A stretch of DNA of 64,000 bases from Sphingomonas immobilis (GTDB taxonomy: Bacteria; Pseudomonadota; Alphaproteobacteria; Sphingomonadales; Sphingomonadaceae): NCBI RefSeq assembly GCF_030580995.1, contig NZ_JAUQSZ010000001.1:124001-188000 (forward strand), in the 5' to 3' direction. Shown here one piece after another: positions 37,380 to 46,555 of the stretch. Under the pieces are notes generated by a model. It was not told the DNA's origin. It made no database searches and saw nothing but the letters and a program-made list of their open reading frames with translations. Position 1 is the stretch's first letter, and each line of letters starts with the position of its first letter. The position numbers and the translations under genes are program-made.

Positions 37380-38372
37380 CTACAGCGCCTTCACGATGAC
37401 GGGCTTCGCCACGTCGCGCACCAGCGAGTTGCGCAGCGGCAGCGTGAACGGTGCCGCCTCGATCTCGAACACGTCGCCTTCCTGCGTGCGGATGCCGTCG
37501 GCGAAGGACAGCGTCGCGGTGCCGAAGAAGTGGACGTGGATGTCGCCGGGCCGGCGGAACAGATCGTATTTGAAGTGATGCTGTTCGAGGTTGGCGAAGC
37601 TGTGCGACATATTCGCCTCGCCCGACAGGAAGGGCTTTTCCCACACCGTCTCGTTGCCGCGCCGGATGCGACTGACGCCCTCGACATGATCGGGCAATGC
37701 GCCGGTCAGCAATTCGGGACCGAGTGCCGCCTGGCGCAGCTTGGAATGGGCGAGCCAGAGGTAGTTGTGCCGCTCGGTGACGTGATCGCTGAATTCGTTG
37801 GCGAGGCAGATGCCGAGCCGGAAGGGCGTGCCGTCCGGGCCGATGAGGTAGATGCCGGCAAGCTCGGGCTCCTCGCCGCCATCCTCGGCAAAGCTCGGCA
37901 TGGCGAGCGGCGCGCCGGGGGCGACGAGTGCCGATCCGTCGCCCTTGTAGAACCACTCCGGCTGCTGCCCGGTCTCACCCTCGGCGGGCTTGCCGCCCGC
38001 GACGCCTTCCAGGAACATCCGCATCGAATCGGTCTGCGCGGTGGCTTCGGTGGCGGCGCGGTGCATCTTGTCGCGCCCTTCCGCGGAGCCGAGATGCGTC
38101 AGGCCGGTGCCCGCGAGGATCAGGTGTGCCGGGTCGTCATGGTCGATCGGGGCGATGATGTGTCCGGCCTCATATTCGGTGGCGAGCAACACGCTGTCGC
38201 CCGTGCCGCACGCCGCGACGGCGGTGACGAGATCGGTGCCGGCCTCGATCGCCCGCATCGCCAGTTCGCGCACGGAAGAAACGCCGTTCACGAAAGCGGC
38301 CGATCCGTCGAACGCGGCAATGACGGCGCGCGCGCCGGAGGTGTCACGATGCTGCAGCAGGCGCAAAGCCAT
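37380..38372 (-). CDS. AraD1/GguC-family protein, probable 2-keto-3-deoxy-L-arabonate dehydratase
   Basis: 330 residues of the fumarylacetoacetate-hydrolase fold (GguC/AraD1 branch), cytosolic. Acidic metal ligands are probable in LGICLANEFSDHV and ERHNYLWLAHSKLRQ, the pattern of this branch. HFKYDLFRRPGDIHVHFFGT and EGDVFEIEA complete the family sequence. The predicted reaction removes water from L-2-keto-3-deoxyarabonate to give 2-oxoglutarate semialdehyde. It is preceded by AAGGAGTGG at ideal spacing. The aldehyde dehydrogenase for the next step ends 55 bp upstream, and the first-step dehydrogenase starts 1 bp downstream. Assignment rests mostly on pathway context; an aldolase-like alternative is possible. 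Confidence 0.8.
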   Translation of the reverse strand: MALRLLQHRDTSGARAVIAAFDGSAAFVNGVSSVRELAMRAIEAGTDLVTAVAACGTGDSVLLATEYEAGHIIAPIDHDDPAHLILAGTGLTHLGSAEGRDKMHRAATEATAQTDSMRMFLEGVAGGKPAEGETGQQPEWFYKGDGSALVAPGAPLAMPSFAEDGGEEPELAGIYLIGPDGTPFRLGICLANEFSDHVTERHNYLWLAHSKLRQAALGPELLTGALPDHVEGVSRIRRGNETVWEKPFLSGEANMSHSFANLEQHHFKYDLFRRPGDIHVHFFGTATLSFADGIRTQEGDVFEIEAAPFTLPLRNSLVRDVAKPVIVKAL

Positions 38373-38427
38373 TCAGTCCACTCCTTTCAAGCGCGCCGCT
38401 GTTACGGCCGCGCGCAGTCCGTTGATG

Positions 38428-39933
38428 TCAGCCGCGCTTGCCGTCGGTGAGGTGCGGGGTCGCAGCAAGCGCATCGTCGCGCAGGTCGGCGGGCAGCAGG
38501 CCCTGCGCGATATTCTGGTAGGATACCGGCCGCAGGAAGCGGTCGATCGCAAGGCTGCCGACCGAGGTCGTCCGCCCGTCCGAGGTCGCGGGATAGGGGC
38601 CGCCATGCACCATCGCATGCGTCACCTCGACCCCGGTGGGCCAGCCGTTGGCGAGGATGCGCCCGGCCTTGCGCTCGAGAATCGGCAGCAGGCGCGCGGC
38701 GAACGGCTCGTCCGCCGCGTCCATGTGCAGTGTGGCGGTGAGCTGGCCCTCGGTGGCTTTGAGCACGTCGGCCAGTTCGACCTCGTCGCGGCAGCGCACG
38801 AGGATCGCCGACGCGCCGAACACCTCGTGGCCGAGCTTCTCGTTGGCGAGGAAGGTCGCGGCATCGGTCGAGAAGAACGCGGCCTGGCCGCAAGCCGTGC
38901 CGCCCGCGAGGCCGCGCGCGACGAGGGCGACGTCGCCCTGTTCGGCGAGCGTCGCGACGCCCTTCTCATAGGCGGCGTGGATGCCATCGGTCAGCATCGG
39001 TGCGGCGGCGCTGGCCGACAATGCCGCGCCGGCGGCGGCGACGAAGGCGTCGAGTCCGTCGCCCTCGATCGCGAGCAGCAGACCGGGGTTGGTGCAGAAC
39101 TGCCCCGCGCCCATCGTCAGCGAACCGACGAATGCCATGCCCAGCGCGTCGGCGCGCGCGGCGAGCGCGGCGGGCATCAGCACGACGGGATTGATGCTCG
39201 ACATCTCGGCATAGACCGGGATCGGGACGGTACGATTCTGCGCGAGCTTGAGCAGGGCGAGCCCGCCGCCGCGCGATCCGGTGAAGCCGACCGCCGTGAT
39301 GCGCGGATCCTGCACCAGAGCGGCGCCGATCTCATTGCCCGCGCCGGTGACATGCTGGAACACGCCCTCGGGCAGGCCTGATGCCGCGACCGCGCGGCCG
39401 ATCGCGCCGGCCACCAGGGCGCCGGTGTCGGGATGCGCGGGATGGCCCTTCACCACCACCGGGCAACCGGCGGCGAGCGCGGAGGCCGTGTCGCCGCCCG
39501 CGGTGGAGAAGGCGAGCGGAAAGTTGGACGCGCCGAACACCGCGACGGGGCCGAGCGGGATCATGCGCAGGCGCAGGTCGGGGCGGGGCAGGGGTGCGCG
39601 ATCCGGCAGGGCGGGATCGTGACGCAGGCCGAGCCATTCGCCGCGCCGCACGACGTCGGCGAACATCTGGAGCTGGCTCACGGTGCGGCCGCGCTCGCCT
39701 TCGAGCCGGGCGCGGGGCAGACCCGATTCGCGCATCGCCGCTTCGATCAGCGGTTCGCCGATGGCGACAATCTCCTGCCCGATTCGCTCGACAAACGCGG
39801 CGCGCGCCTCGCGGGTGGTGTTGCGGTAGGGTTCGAAGGCGGATTCGGCCGCCGCGCAGGCGTCCTCGACCGAAAGCGGGGCACCATCGCCGGGGATTTC
39901 CAGTTCTGGTGCGATGATGCTGTCGACGGTCAT
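38428..39933 (-). CDS. 2-oxoglutarate semialdehyde (2,5-dioxovalerate) dehydrogenase
   Basis: 501-residue NAD(P)-dependent aldehyde dehydrogenase. The catalytic Cys280 is in [11 protein letters not shown] and the general-base Glu243 in [21 protein letters not shown] is the cofactor-binding turn, and [12 protein letters not shown] the oxyanion asparagine region. These sequences are those of the alpha-ketoglutaric semialdehyde dehydrogenases that end the oxidative pentose and sugar-acid pathways by making 2-oxoglutarate. AAGGAGAAGGC precedes the ATG. It is the first gene of the long minus-strand operon and is divergent from the FadR-type regulator at 40036. Confidence 0.9.
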   Translation of the reverse strand: MTVDSIIAPELEIPGDGAPLSVEDACAAAESAFEPYRNTTREARAAFVERIGQEIVAIGEPLIEAAMRESGLPRARLEGERGRTVSQLQMFADVVRRGEWLGLRHDPALPDRAPLPRPDLRLRMIPLGPVAVFGASNFPLAFSTAGGDTASALAAGCPVVVKGHPAHPDTGALVAGAIGRAVAASGLPEGVFQHVTGAGNEIGAALVQDPRITAVGFTGSRGGGLALLKLAQNRTVPIPVYAEMSSINPVVLMPAALAARADALGMAFVGSLTMGAGQFCTNPGLLLAIEGDGLDAFVAAAGAALSASAAAPMLTDGIHAAYEKGVATLAEQGDVALVARGLAGGTACGQAAFFSTDAATFLANEKLGHEVFGASAILVRCRDEVELADVLKATEGQLTATLHMDAADEPFAARLLPILERKAGRILANGWPTGVEVTHAMVHGGPYPATSDGRTTSVGSLAIDRFLRPVSYQNIAQGLLPADLRDDALAATPHLTDGKRG

Positions 39934-39947
39934 TGCCTTCTCCTTAT

Positions 39948-39958
39948 TACTCCGACTT
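39948..39958 (-). promoter_or_regulatory. Degenerate FadR-type operator between ALDH and its divergent regulator
   Basis: The minus strand reads AAGTCGGAGTA, keeping the GTCGGA-TA core of the stronger site at 42317 but deviating from TNGTNNNACNA at two positions. An ATTA/TAAT inverted repeat (39946-39961) surrounds it. The position between divergent ALDH and regulator starts is right for an autoregulatory operator; the match alone is weak. Confidence 0.3.
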
Positions 39959-40035
39959 AATAGGCGCAGATGCGAAACGCAATCTTTCGTTCCACCGTTG
40001 TGCGACGAAGGATAGGACGGCATGGGAGGATGCAG

Positions 40036-40794
40036 ATGACCGATCGGGGCGACACGGGTGCGGACGGCAAGGCGGCGGCGACGCCGCGCACGCCGCGCGG
40101 CACGGGCCGGCGCTTGCACGGCGCGATCGCGCACAAGCTCGGCACGGCGATCGTCTCGGGCGAATATGCACCGGGCGATATCCTGTCGAGCGAGGTCGAT
40201 TTCTCGGAAGCGCTCGATGTCTCGCGCGGCGCCTATCGCGAGGCGATCCAGGTGCTCGCCGCCAAGGGGCTGGTCGAAAGCCGGCCGAAGGCGGGCACGC
40301 GCGTGCTGCCGCGGCTGCGCTGGAACCTGCTCGATCCCGACGTGCTGGCCTGGGCTTTCGCCGGCGAGCCCGACAAGGGCTTCGTGCGCAACCTGTTCGA
40401 ATTGCGCGCCGTCGTGGAGCCGGCCGCGGCGCGCTTCGCGGCGGAACGGCGCGACCGCGAGGAATTGCGCATCATGAAGGATTCGCTCGCCGCGATGCGC
40501 CGCCACACGCTCGCGACCGAGGCGGGCCGCGCCGCCGACCGCGATTTCCACGACGCCATCCTCCGCGCGACCCGTAACGAGGCGATGATCGTGCTCAGTG
40601 CGAGCATCGGCGCTGCGGTGAGCTGGACGACCCAGTACAAGCAGCGCGCTCGCGCCCTGCCGCGCAACCCGATCCCCGATCACGCGAAGGTCTATGACGC
40701 GATCGCCGCGGGTGACGGCGACGCGGCCGACGCCGCGATGCGCGTGCTGGTCGACCTGGCGTTCGAGGACACGCGCTTCGCGATGCCGGAGTAA
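40036..40794 (+). CDS. GntR-family (FadR subfamily) transcriptional regulator of the arabinose region
   Basis: 252 residues. The N-terminal winged helix-turn-helix is in [20 protein letters not shown] and [20 protein letters not shown] (about residues 27-80). The C-terminal all-helical FCD effector domain begins near residue 110, with probable metal or ligand residues in [14 protein letters not shown]. The ATG at 40036 has GGGAGG at six bases; the frame's earlier ATG at 39970 lies in the promoter. It is divergent from the seven-gene catabolic/hydrolase operon and next to the permease, so it is the natural regulator of both. A pathway sugar acid such as L-arabonate or its keto-deoxy product is the likely inducer. 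Confidence 0.9.
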   Translation: MTDRGDTGADGKAAATPRTPRGTGRRLHGAIAHKLGTAIVSGEYAPGDILSSEVDFSEALDVSRGAYREAIQVLAAKGLVESRPKAGTRVLPRLRWNLLDPDVLAWAFAGEPDKGFVRNLFELRAVVEPAAARFAAERRDREELRIMKDSLAAMRRHTLATEAGRAADRDFHDAILRATRNEAMIVLSASIGAAVSWTTQYKQRARALPRNPIPDHAKVYDAIAAGDGDAADAAMRVLVDLAFEDTRFAMPE

Positions 40795-40800
40795 GGCTAC

Positions 40801-40926
40801 TTACCGTTCGCCATGAGCTTGTCGAAGCCTGTCCTGAGCTGGCTTTGCCAGCCAGCCGAAGGGAGCTGCACTTCTTGGCACGAAGAAAGGGCAGGGCTTC
40901 GACAGGCTCAGCCCGAACGGTGAGGG
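40801..40926. repeat. REP-like palindromic intergenic element
   Basis: The left arm ACCGTTCGCCATGAGCTTGT (from 40803) and the right arm ending CTCAGCCCGAACGGTGA (to 40923) are imperfect inverted repeats over about 28 bp, sharing CGTTCG, TGAGC and TGTCGAAGCC. Between them lies a small GCTGGC-TTT-GCCAGC hairpin. The element fills the gap between convergent regulator and permease genes. GACAGGCTCAGCCCGAACGG-type arms are, to my knowledge, widespread dispersed repeats in proteobacteria. Confidence 0.7.
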
Positions 40927-40935
40927 GGTCGCTCG

Positions 40936-42246
40936 TTACTTCACCACCTCTGGCGGCGGGAGTTCGCCGGTCGGCTTCGATCCCCACAAAGCGTAGAACA
41001 GCACGTAGAGTTCGCATGCGACCGTCAGCAGGAACGACATCTGCAGGCCGAACTTGTCGGCCAGCCAACCCTGCACGATCACGAGCGCGCCGCCCGCGAT
41101 TGCCATGATGAGCAGGCCTGACCCCGCCTCGGTCAGCGGGCCGAGGCCGCGGACACCGAGCGTGAAGATCGTCGGGAACATGATCGAGTGGAACAACCCG
41201 ACCGAAATCAGCGCCCACATCGCCACTTCGCCGTGCGTGAAGGTGGTGATCGTCATCACCACGAATGCGCCCACTGCCGCGACGGCGAGTACCTTTTCGG
41301 CCTCGATCCGCTGCATCACGAACGCGCCGGCGAAACGCCCGACCATCATTCCGCCCCACAGGAAGGTGAGGTAGCGGCCCGCCTGCTCGTGCGTCAGATT
41401 GGCGATGTCGGGCTGGCTGACGAAGTTCACGAACAGGTTCGCGACGCCGATCTCCGCGATGAGATAGATGAAGATCGCGGGCACGCCGAACACCAGGTTG
41501 CGATGGCGTAGCAGCGAGTAATTTTTGCGCTCGGCCGCCGTCGCGCGGTTCGCGGCGGCGCCCATTGCCGGCAGCGGGAAGCGCGCGATGACGACCGCCA
41601 GGACGATCAGCACGGCGGCCACCAGGATGTACGGCAGAATCACCGATTGCGCATCGGCGAGCCGTTCGGCCGGGGTCAGCACGGTGCCGGCGAGCGCGGT
41701 GCCGCTCTTGGAGCGACCGAGGATCAGATAGGCGCCGAAGCCGGGCGCGAGCATCGTCCCCGCCGAATTGAGCGCCTGCACGAGGTTGAGCCGCGCCGAC
41801 GCCGTCTCCGGGCTGCCGACGACGGCGACATACGGGTTGGCGGCGACCTGCAGCAAGGTGATGCCGCTGGCGATGACGAACAGCATCGTCAGCGTGACGC
41901 CGTAGGAGGGGATGCTCGCCGCCAGCGTCATGCCGAGCGCACCCGCCGCCATCGTCAGCAGGCCGACGACCAGCGACTTCTGGTAGCCGATCCGCCGGAT
42001 CAGAAAGGCGGAGGGGATCGCCGCCACGAAATAGGCGATGAACCACACCGATTCGATGAACGTCGTCTGGGTGTAGTTGAGATCGAACACGCTGCGCAGG
42101 TGCGGCAGCAGCGTGTTGTTGATGACGGTGATGAACCCCCACATGAAGAACAGGCTGGCGAGCAGCGTCAGCGCGGGGCGATAATTGGTGCCCGGCGCAG
42201 GCGGTTCCGCGGCCACCGCCGTCGCTACATTCACTGGCCCGGCCAT
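40936..42246 (-). CDS. FucP-type sugar:proton symporter (MFS)
   Basis: 436-residue inner-membrane transporter of the fucose/galactose-glucose branch of the major facilitator superfamily. About twelve hydrophobic segments are present. FFMWGFITVINNTLLPHLR at the first helix, LLQVAANPYVAVVGSPETA at helix 4-5 and LNLVQALNSAGTMLAPGFGA after it are signature sequences of the FucP/GluP family. AGGAGAATGGG precedes the ATG. The gene is divergent from galM and shares an operator-like site. In this setting L-arabinose (structurally close to L-fucose and D-galactose) is the likely cargo. Confidence 0.9.
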   Translation of the reverse strand: MAGPVNVATAVAAEPPAPGTNYRPALTLLASLFFMWGFITVINNTLLPHLRSVFDLNYTQTTFIESVWFIAYFVAAIPSAFLIRRIGYQKSLVVGLLTMAAGALGMTLAASIPSYGVTLTMLFVIASGITLLQVAANPYVAVVGSPETASARLNLVQALNSAGTMLAPGFGAYLILGRSKSGTALAGTVLTPAERLADAQSVILPYILVAAVLIVLAVVIARFPLPAMGAAANRATAAERKNYSLLRHRNLVFGVPAIFIYLIAEIGVANLFVNFVSQPDIANLTHEQAGRYLTFLWGGMMVGRFAGAFVMQRIEAEKVLAVAAVGAFVVMTITTFTHGEVAMWALISVGLFHSIMFPTIFTLGVRGLGPLTEAGSGLLIMAIAGGALVIVQGWLADKFGLQMSFLLTVACELYVLFYALWGSKPTGELPPPEVVK

Positions 42247-42316
42247 CCCATTCTCCTGTCGCTACCCATCATGGCAGATTTTCCAGCCTCACATAGATGG
42301 CTTGCTCTGCTTTCAT

Positions 42317-42327
42317 TTGTCGGACTA
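42317..42327 (+). promoter_or_regulatory. Candidate FadR-type operator between fucP-type permease and galM
   Basis: TTGTCGGACTA exactly fits the FadR-subfamily pattern TNGTNNNACNA and is flanked by AT-rich sequence. It lies 71 bp upstream of the permease start and 54 bp upstream of galM. The site at 31370-31380 differs from it by one base. Confidence 0.5.
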
Positions 42328-42380
42328 TATAACTGGCAAGCACGCGTCAACGGGCGTGCATATACGCAAGGATCGAGGAT

Positions 42381-43532
42381 ATGCGGGGAACGATGCGCTC
42401 GGGCGCGATTGTGGCGATGGTTGCAGGGATTGCGGGAATGACGACGGCGAGGGCGCACGCGGCCGAGGCGAAGCGCGAGACGGCGGGCACGCTGAAGGAC
42501 GGCACCGCGATCGAGGCCGTCACTCTCTCCAACGGCAAGGGCGTTTCGGCTCGGATCATCAGTTTCGGTGCCACTCTGCAAAGCCTGATGACGCCCGATC
42601 GCGAGGGCAGGCTCGCCGATATCGAGCTCGGTTATGACGATATCCAGAGCTATGCCGATCATCCCAATTACTGGGGCGCGAGCGTGGGCCGCTACGCGAA
42701 CCGTATCGCCGGCGGCAAGTTCACGCTCGACGGGAAGGCGTATCAACTGTCGCAGAACGACAAGGCCAATTCGCTGCACGGCGGCGCGAAGGGCTTCGAC
42801 AAGCGCAACTGGCGGATCGTGGCGGTGAAATCGGGCGCACAGGCGAGCGTCACACTGGCGCTGACCAGCGAGGCGGGCGACCAGGGCTATCCCGGCACGC
42901 TCAAGGTGACGGCGACCTATGCGCTGAACGACGCGGGCGACCTGACGATCGATTACGGCGCGACCAGCGACGCGGCGACGATCGTCAACCTGACCAATCA
43001 CGCCATCTTCAATCTGGCGGGCGAGGGCGCGCCGGGCGGCGTGGGCGGTCACCGGCTGACGATCCCCGCCAGCCGCTACACGCCGGTCGATGCCGCGCTG
43101 ATCCCGACCGGCGAGCTGAAGCCGGTCGCGGGCACGGTGTTCGATTTCACGAAGGGCAAGATCATCGAGGGGTCTTTGCGCGACGGGCGCGATCCGCAGA
43201 TCGTCGCGGGACGCGGCGTCGATCACAATTTCGCGCTCGATGCCGGGGCGACCAAAGAGCCCAAGCTCGCCGCACGACTGGAGGATCCGGCATCGGGCCG
43301 CGTGCTGGAGGTGTGGAGCGATCAGCCCGGCGTGCAGGTCTACACCGGCAATTTCCTCGACGGCACGCTGATCGGCAAGCAGGGCCACCTCTACCGCATG
43401 GGCGACGGCATCGCGCTCGAGCCGCAGCTTTTCCCGGATACGCCCAACCAACCCGCGTTCGGCTCCGCGCGGGTCGATCCGGCGCATCCCTATCATCACC
43501 GCATGATCTTCCGCCTGTCGACGACCGGCTGA
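42381..43532 (+). CDS. galM: Aldose 1-epimerase, exported
   Basis: 383-residue mutarotase that interconverts anomers of free aldoses. The N-terminus ([23 protein letters not shown]) is a Sec signal peptide, so it should work in the periplasm beside the glycosidases. Conserved active-site residues are visible: His in [13 protein letters not shown], His in [11 protein letters not shown], and the general base Glu in [15 protein letters not shown] lies just ahead of the ATG. It starts a plus-strand unit continuing with the sugar-acid dehydratase (14 bp later) and the lactonase. It would present the right anomer of arabinose to the permease and to the dehydrogenase. Confidence 0.92.
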   Translation: MRGTMRSGAIVAMVAGIAGMTTARAHAAEAKRETAGTLKDGTAIEAVTLSNGKGVSARIISFGATLQSLMTPDREGRLADIELGYDDIQSYADHPNYWGASVGRYANRIAGGKFTLDGKAYQLSQNDKANSLHGGAKGFDKRNWRIVAVKSGAQASVTLALTSEAGDQGYPGTLKVTATYALNDAGDLTIDYGATSDAATIVNLTNHAIFNLAGEGAPGGVGGHRLTIPASRYTPVDAALIPTGELKPVAGTVFDFTKGKIIEGSLRDGRDPQIVAGRGVDHNFALDAGATKEPKLAARLEDPASGRVLEVWSDQPGVQVYTGNFLDGTLIGKQGHLYRMGDGIALEPQLFPDTPNQPAFGSARVDPAHPYHHRMIFRLSTTG

Positions 43533-43546
43533 ACCAAGGACTCTCG

Positions 43547-45346
43547 ATGACCGACACTTCGCCGACGCCGAAGCTGCGCAGCCGCGCCTGGTTCGACAAC
43601 CCCGCCAATATCGACATGACCTCGCTCTATCTGGAGCGGTATCTGAACTTCGGCATCAGCCTGGAAGAATTGCGTTCGGGCCGGCCGATCATCGGCATCG
43701 CCCAGACCGGCAGCGACCTGAGCCCCTGCAACCGCCATCACCTCGTGCTGGCCGAGCGCGTGCGCGACGGCATCCGCGAGATGGGCGGCGTGCCGCTCGA
43801 ATTCCCGGTCCATCCGATCCAGGAGACGGGCAAGCGCCCGACCGCCGGGCTCGACCGCAACCTGTCGTATCTGGCGCTGGTCGAGGTGCTGTACGGCTAT
43901 CCGCTCGACGGCGTGGTGCTCACGATCGGCTGCGACAAGACGACGCCCGCCTGCCTGATGGCGGCGGCGACCGTCAACATCCCGGCGATCGCGCTGTCGG
44001 TCGGCCCGATGCTCAACGGCTGGCACAAGGGCGAGCGTACTGGTTCCGGCACGATCGTGTGGAAGGCGCGCGAGCTGCTGGCGGCGGGGGAGATCGACGA
44101 GGCGGGCTTCATCAAGCTCGTCGCGAGCTCCGCGCCGTCGACCGGCTATTGCAATACGATGGGCACGGCGACGACGATGAACAGCCTTGCCGAGGCGCTC
44201 GGCATGTCGCTGCCCGGCAATGCCGCGATCCCCGCGCCGTACCGCGACCGGCAGGAATCGGCCTATTGGACCGGCCGCCGCATTGTAGAAATGGTGCATG
44301 AGGATCTGAAGCCCTCGGACATCCTGACGCGCGATGCCTTCCTCAACGCGATCGTCGTCAATTCGGCGATCGGCGGATCGACCAACGCGCCGATCCACCT
44401 TGCCGCCATCGCCCGCCATATCGGCGCGGAGCTGTCGCTCGACGACTGGCAGGACTATGGCCACAAGGTGCCGCTGATGGTGAACCTGCAACCGGCGGGC
44501 GAATATCTGGGCGAGGATTATTACCGGGCGGGCGGCGTGCCCGCCGTGGTGGCCGAGCTGATGAAGCAGGGCCTGATCCGTGAGGATGCTATCACCGCCA
44601 ACGGCAAGAGCATCGGCGACAATTGCCGCGATGCGACGATCGAGGACGGGAACGTCATCAAGCCGTTCGACGCGCCGCTGAAGGAAGAGGCCGGCTTCAT
44701 CGTGCTGCGCGGCAATCTGTTCGATTCAGCGATCATGAAGACCAGCGTGATCAGCCCCGAGTTCCGCGACCGTTACCTGTCCAACCCGGAAGATCCCGAG
44801 GCGTTCGAGGGGCCGGCGGTGGTGTTCGACGGGCCGGAGGATTACCACCACCGCATCGACGATCCCGCGCTCGGCATCACCGACCGCACCCTGTTGTTCA
44901 TGCGCGGGGCGGGGCCGATCGGCTATCCGGGCGCGGCCGAAGTCGTCAACATGCGGCCGCCAGCCTATCTGATCCGCGAGGGCGTCCATGCGCTGCCGTG
45001 TGTCGGCGACGGGCGGCAATCGGGCACGTCGGGATCGCCGTCGATCCTCAACGCCAGCCCCGAAGCGGCGGCGATGGGCGGGCTCGCGCTGCTCCGCACC
45101 GGCGACCGCGTGCGGATCGATCTGCGCAAGGGGACGGTCGACGTGCAACTGCCGGAGGCCGAACTGATGGAGCGCCGCGCCGCGCTGACCGAGGCGGGCG
45201 GCTATCCGTATCCCAAATCGCAGACGCCGTGGCAGGAGATGCAGCGCGCGGTGGTCGGCCAGATGGAAACCGGCGCGATCCTGGAAGGTGCCGAGAAATA
45301 CCAGCGCATCGCCCAGACCGCCGGTCTGCCGCGCGACAACCACTGA
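43547..45346 (+). CDS. araC: IlvD/Edd-family sugar-acid dehydratase, probable L-arabonate dehydratase
   Basis: 599-residue Fe-S dehydratase. Cys61 (LSPCNRHH), Cys129 ([10 protein letters not shown]) and Cys202 (GYCNTMGTA) occupy the three cluster-ligand positions known for the [2Fe-2S] pentonate dehydratases, each shifted by two residues. The magnesium and catalytic segment [13 protein letters not shown] and the [10 protein letters not shown] motif near the C-terminus are intact. It would convert L-arabonate to L-2-keto-3-deoxyarabonate. It lies 14 bp after galM and 1 bp before the lactonase gene, so all three are one operon. The symbol follows the Azospirillum-type pathway nomenclature, not the E. 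coli activator AraC. D-xylonate or galactonate activity cannot be excluded. Confidence 0.88.
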   Translation: MTDTSPTPKLRSRAWFDNPANIDMTSLYLERYLNFGISLEELRSGRPIIGIAQTGSDLSPCNRHHLVLAERVRDGIREMGGVPLEFPVHPIQETGKRPTAGLDRNLSYLALVEVLYGYPLDGVVLTIGCDKTTPACLMAAATVNIPAIALSVGPMLNGWHKGERTGSGTIVWKARELLAAGEIDEAGFIKLVASSAPSTGYCNTMGTATTMNSLAEALGMSLPGNAAIPAPYRDRQESAYWTGRRIVEMVHEDLKPSDILTRDAFLNAIVVNSAIGGSTNAPIHLAAIARHIGAELSLDDWQDYGHKVPLMVNLQPAGEYLGEDYYRAGGVPAVVAELMKQGLIREDAITANGKSIGDNCRDATIEDGNVIKPFDAPLKEEAGFIVLRGNLFDSAIMKTSVISPEFRDRYLSNPEDPEAFEGPAVVFDGPEDYHHRIDDPALGITDRTLLFMRGAGPIGYPGAAEVVNMRPPAYLIREGVHALPCVGDGRQSGTSGSPSILNASPEAAAMGGLALLRTGDRVRIDLRKGTVDVQLPEAELMERRAALTEAGGYPYPKSQTPWQEMQRAVVGQMETGAILEGAEKYQRIAQTAGLPRDNH

Positions 45347-45347
45347 G

Positions 45348-46241
45348 ATGACGGACTGGCGCATCGTCGCGCGCGAGACGCGCGATACCCTCGGCGAGGG
45401 TACGCTCTGGTCCGCACGCTACGACGCGCTGTTCTGGGTCGATATCCTCGCGCCCGCCGTCAACCGGCTGTCGTTCGCGGACGGCAGGATCGATCGGTGG
45501 GCCATGCCCGAGCCGGTGGGCTGGCTGGTCGAGCGGGCGGAGGGCGGCTTCATTTGCGGGTTGCAGAGCGGGTTCGCCGAACTGTCGCTCGACCCGTTCG
45601 CGATCCGCCACATCGCCGACCCCGAGCCGCACCTGCCCGGCAGCCGCATGAACGATGGCAAGGCGGACGCCTCCGGCCACATCTGGTGCGGGACGATGGA
45701 CATGGCGGAGGAGGCCGATTGCGGCGCGCTCTACCGCCTCGGCCCCGGCTTCGCGTGGGAGCGGATGGATGAGGGCTACCGCGTGCCGAACGGTCCCGCT
45801 TTCTCGCCCGACGGTGCGTGGCTCTATCATAGCGACACGGCGCGGCGGACGGTGTTTCGCTTTGCCCGCAAGCCGGACGGGTCGCTCGGCGCGCGCGCCC
45901 CCTTCATCCGCTTCGCCGAGGCCGACGGTCATCCCGACGGCATGACGACCGACAGCGAAGGCTATCTCTGGATCGCGCATTGGGGCGGCGGGCGCGTCAG
46001 CCGCTTCGCACCCGACGGCACGCTCGACCGCGCCGTGCCGCTGCCCGCGCGCCAGATCACCAACGTCGCCTTTTGCGGGGAGACGCTCGACCGGCTTTTC
46101 GCCACGTCCGCGGCGATCGGCCTGGACGATGCGCGTGCGGAGGATGGCGCGGTGTTCGAGATAGACGCCGGTGTCCGGGGGACGCCGCCCGGTTTGTACG
46201 GTGCCGAGCCGCTATCGCGAGGGGCGATGGCGGCCTCGTAA
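45348..46241 (+). CDS. araB: SMP-30/gluconolactonase-family sugar lactonase (probable L-arabinonolactonase)
   Basis: 297-residue six-bladed beta-propeller hydrolase that opens aldono-lactones to the free acids. Metal ligands are visible in LGEGTLWSAR (Glu), GYRVPNGPAFSPDGAWLY (Asn and neighbouring Asp) and DGHPDGMTTDSEGYLWIA (catalytic Asp). MNDGKADASGHIWCGTM is the family blade sequence. It starts one base after the dehydratase stop and closes the plus-strand operon. This supplies the second pathway step, L-arabinono-1,4-lactone to L-arabonate. The symbol follows the oxidative pathway, not the E. coli kinase. Lactone specificity is inferred from context. Confidence 0.87.
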   Translation: MTDWRIVARETRDTLGEGTLWSARYDALFWVDILAPAVNRLSFADGRIDRWAMPEPVGWLVERAEGGFICGLQSGFAELSLDPFAIRHIADPEPHLPGSRMNDGKADASGHIWCGTMDMAEEADCGALYRLGPGFAWERMDEGYRVPNGPAFSPDGAWLYHSDTARRTVFRFARKPDGSLGARAPFIRFAEADGHPDGMTTDSEGYLWIAHWGGGRVSRFAPDGTLDRAVPLPARQITNVAFCGETLDRLFATSAAIGLDDARAEDGAVFEIDAGVRGTPPGLYGAEPLSRGAMAAS

Positions 46242-46270
46242 GCGGCCAGCCGGCGCGGACCGAGCGTGCC

Positions 46271-46555
46271 TCAGTGTGGCCCGATTTTCCAGGCTGGCCC
46301 GAAATTGAGGAACAGGAAGGTCGCGGCGGCCCCGGCCATGATCGCCCCGGCCCAGCCGATCGCGCCGAACACCGGGCCCCAGGCGAGCATCGCCAGCACG
46401 AAACCGATGCCGAGCAGGCCCCAGGCGGCCGCGCGCAACGCCTTTACGCGCGGCTTCGGGCACGGGCCACCGATGCGCTTGCGATGATGCGGGTCGGTCG
46501 CCAGCGCGAAGCAGGCAAAGGCGGCGACCGCCACGATCAGGCAGAGCGTTATCAT
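46271..46555 (-). CDS. DUF3325-type small membrane protein
   Basis: 94 residues with three hydrophobic segments (MITLCLIVAVAAFACFALA, AAWGLLGIGFVLAMLAWG and WAGAIMAGAAATFLFLNFG) and a short Arg/Lys loop between the first two (HHRKRIGGPCPKPRVK). Order and size fit DUF3325, an inner-membrane family found beside PepSY proteins and siderophore receptors. Its ATG overlaps the PepSY stop by 4 nt (ATGA), so it is the last gene of the iron operon. Function unknown. Confidence 0.8.
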   Translation of the reverse strand: MITLCLIVAVAAFACFALATDPHHRKRIGGPCPKPRVKALRAAAWGLLGIGFVLAMLAWGPVFGAIGWAGAIMAGAAATFLFLNFGPAWKIGPH

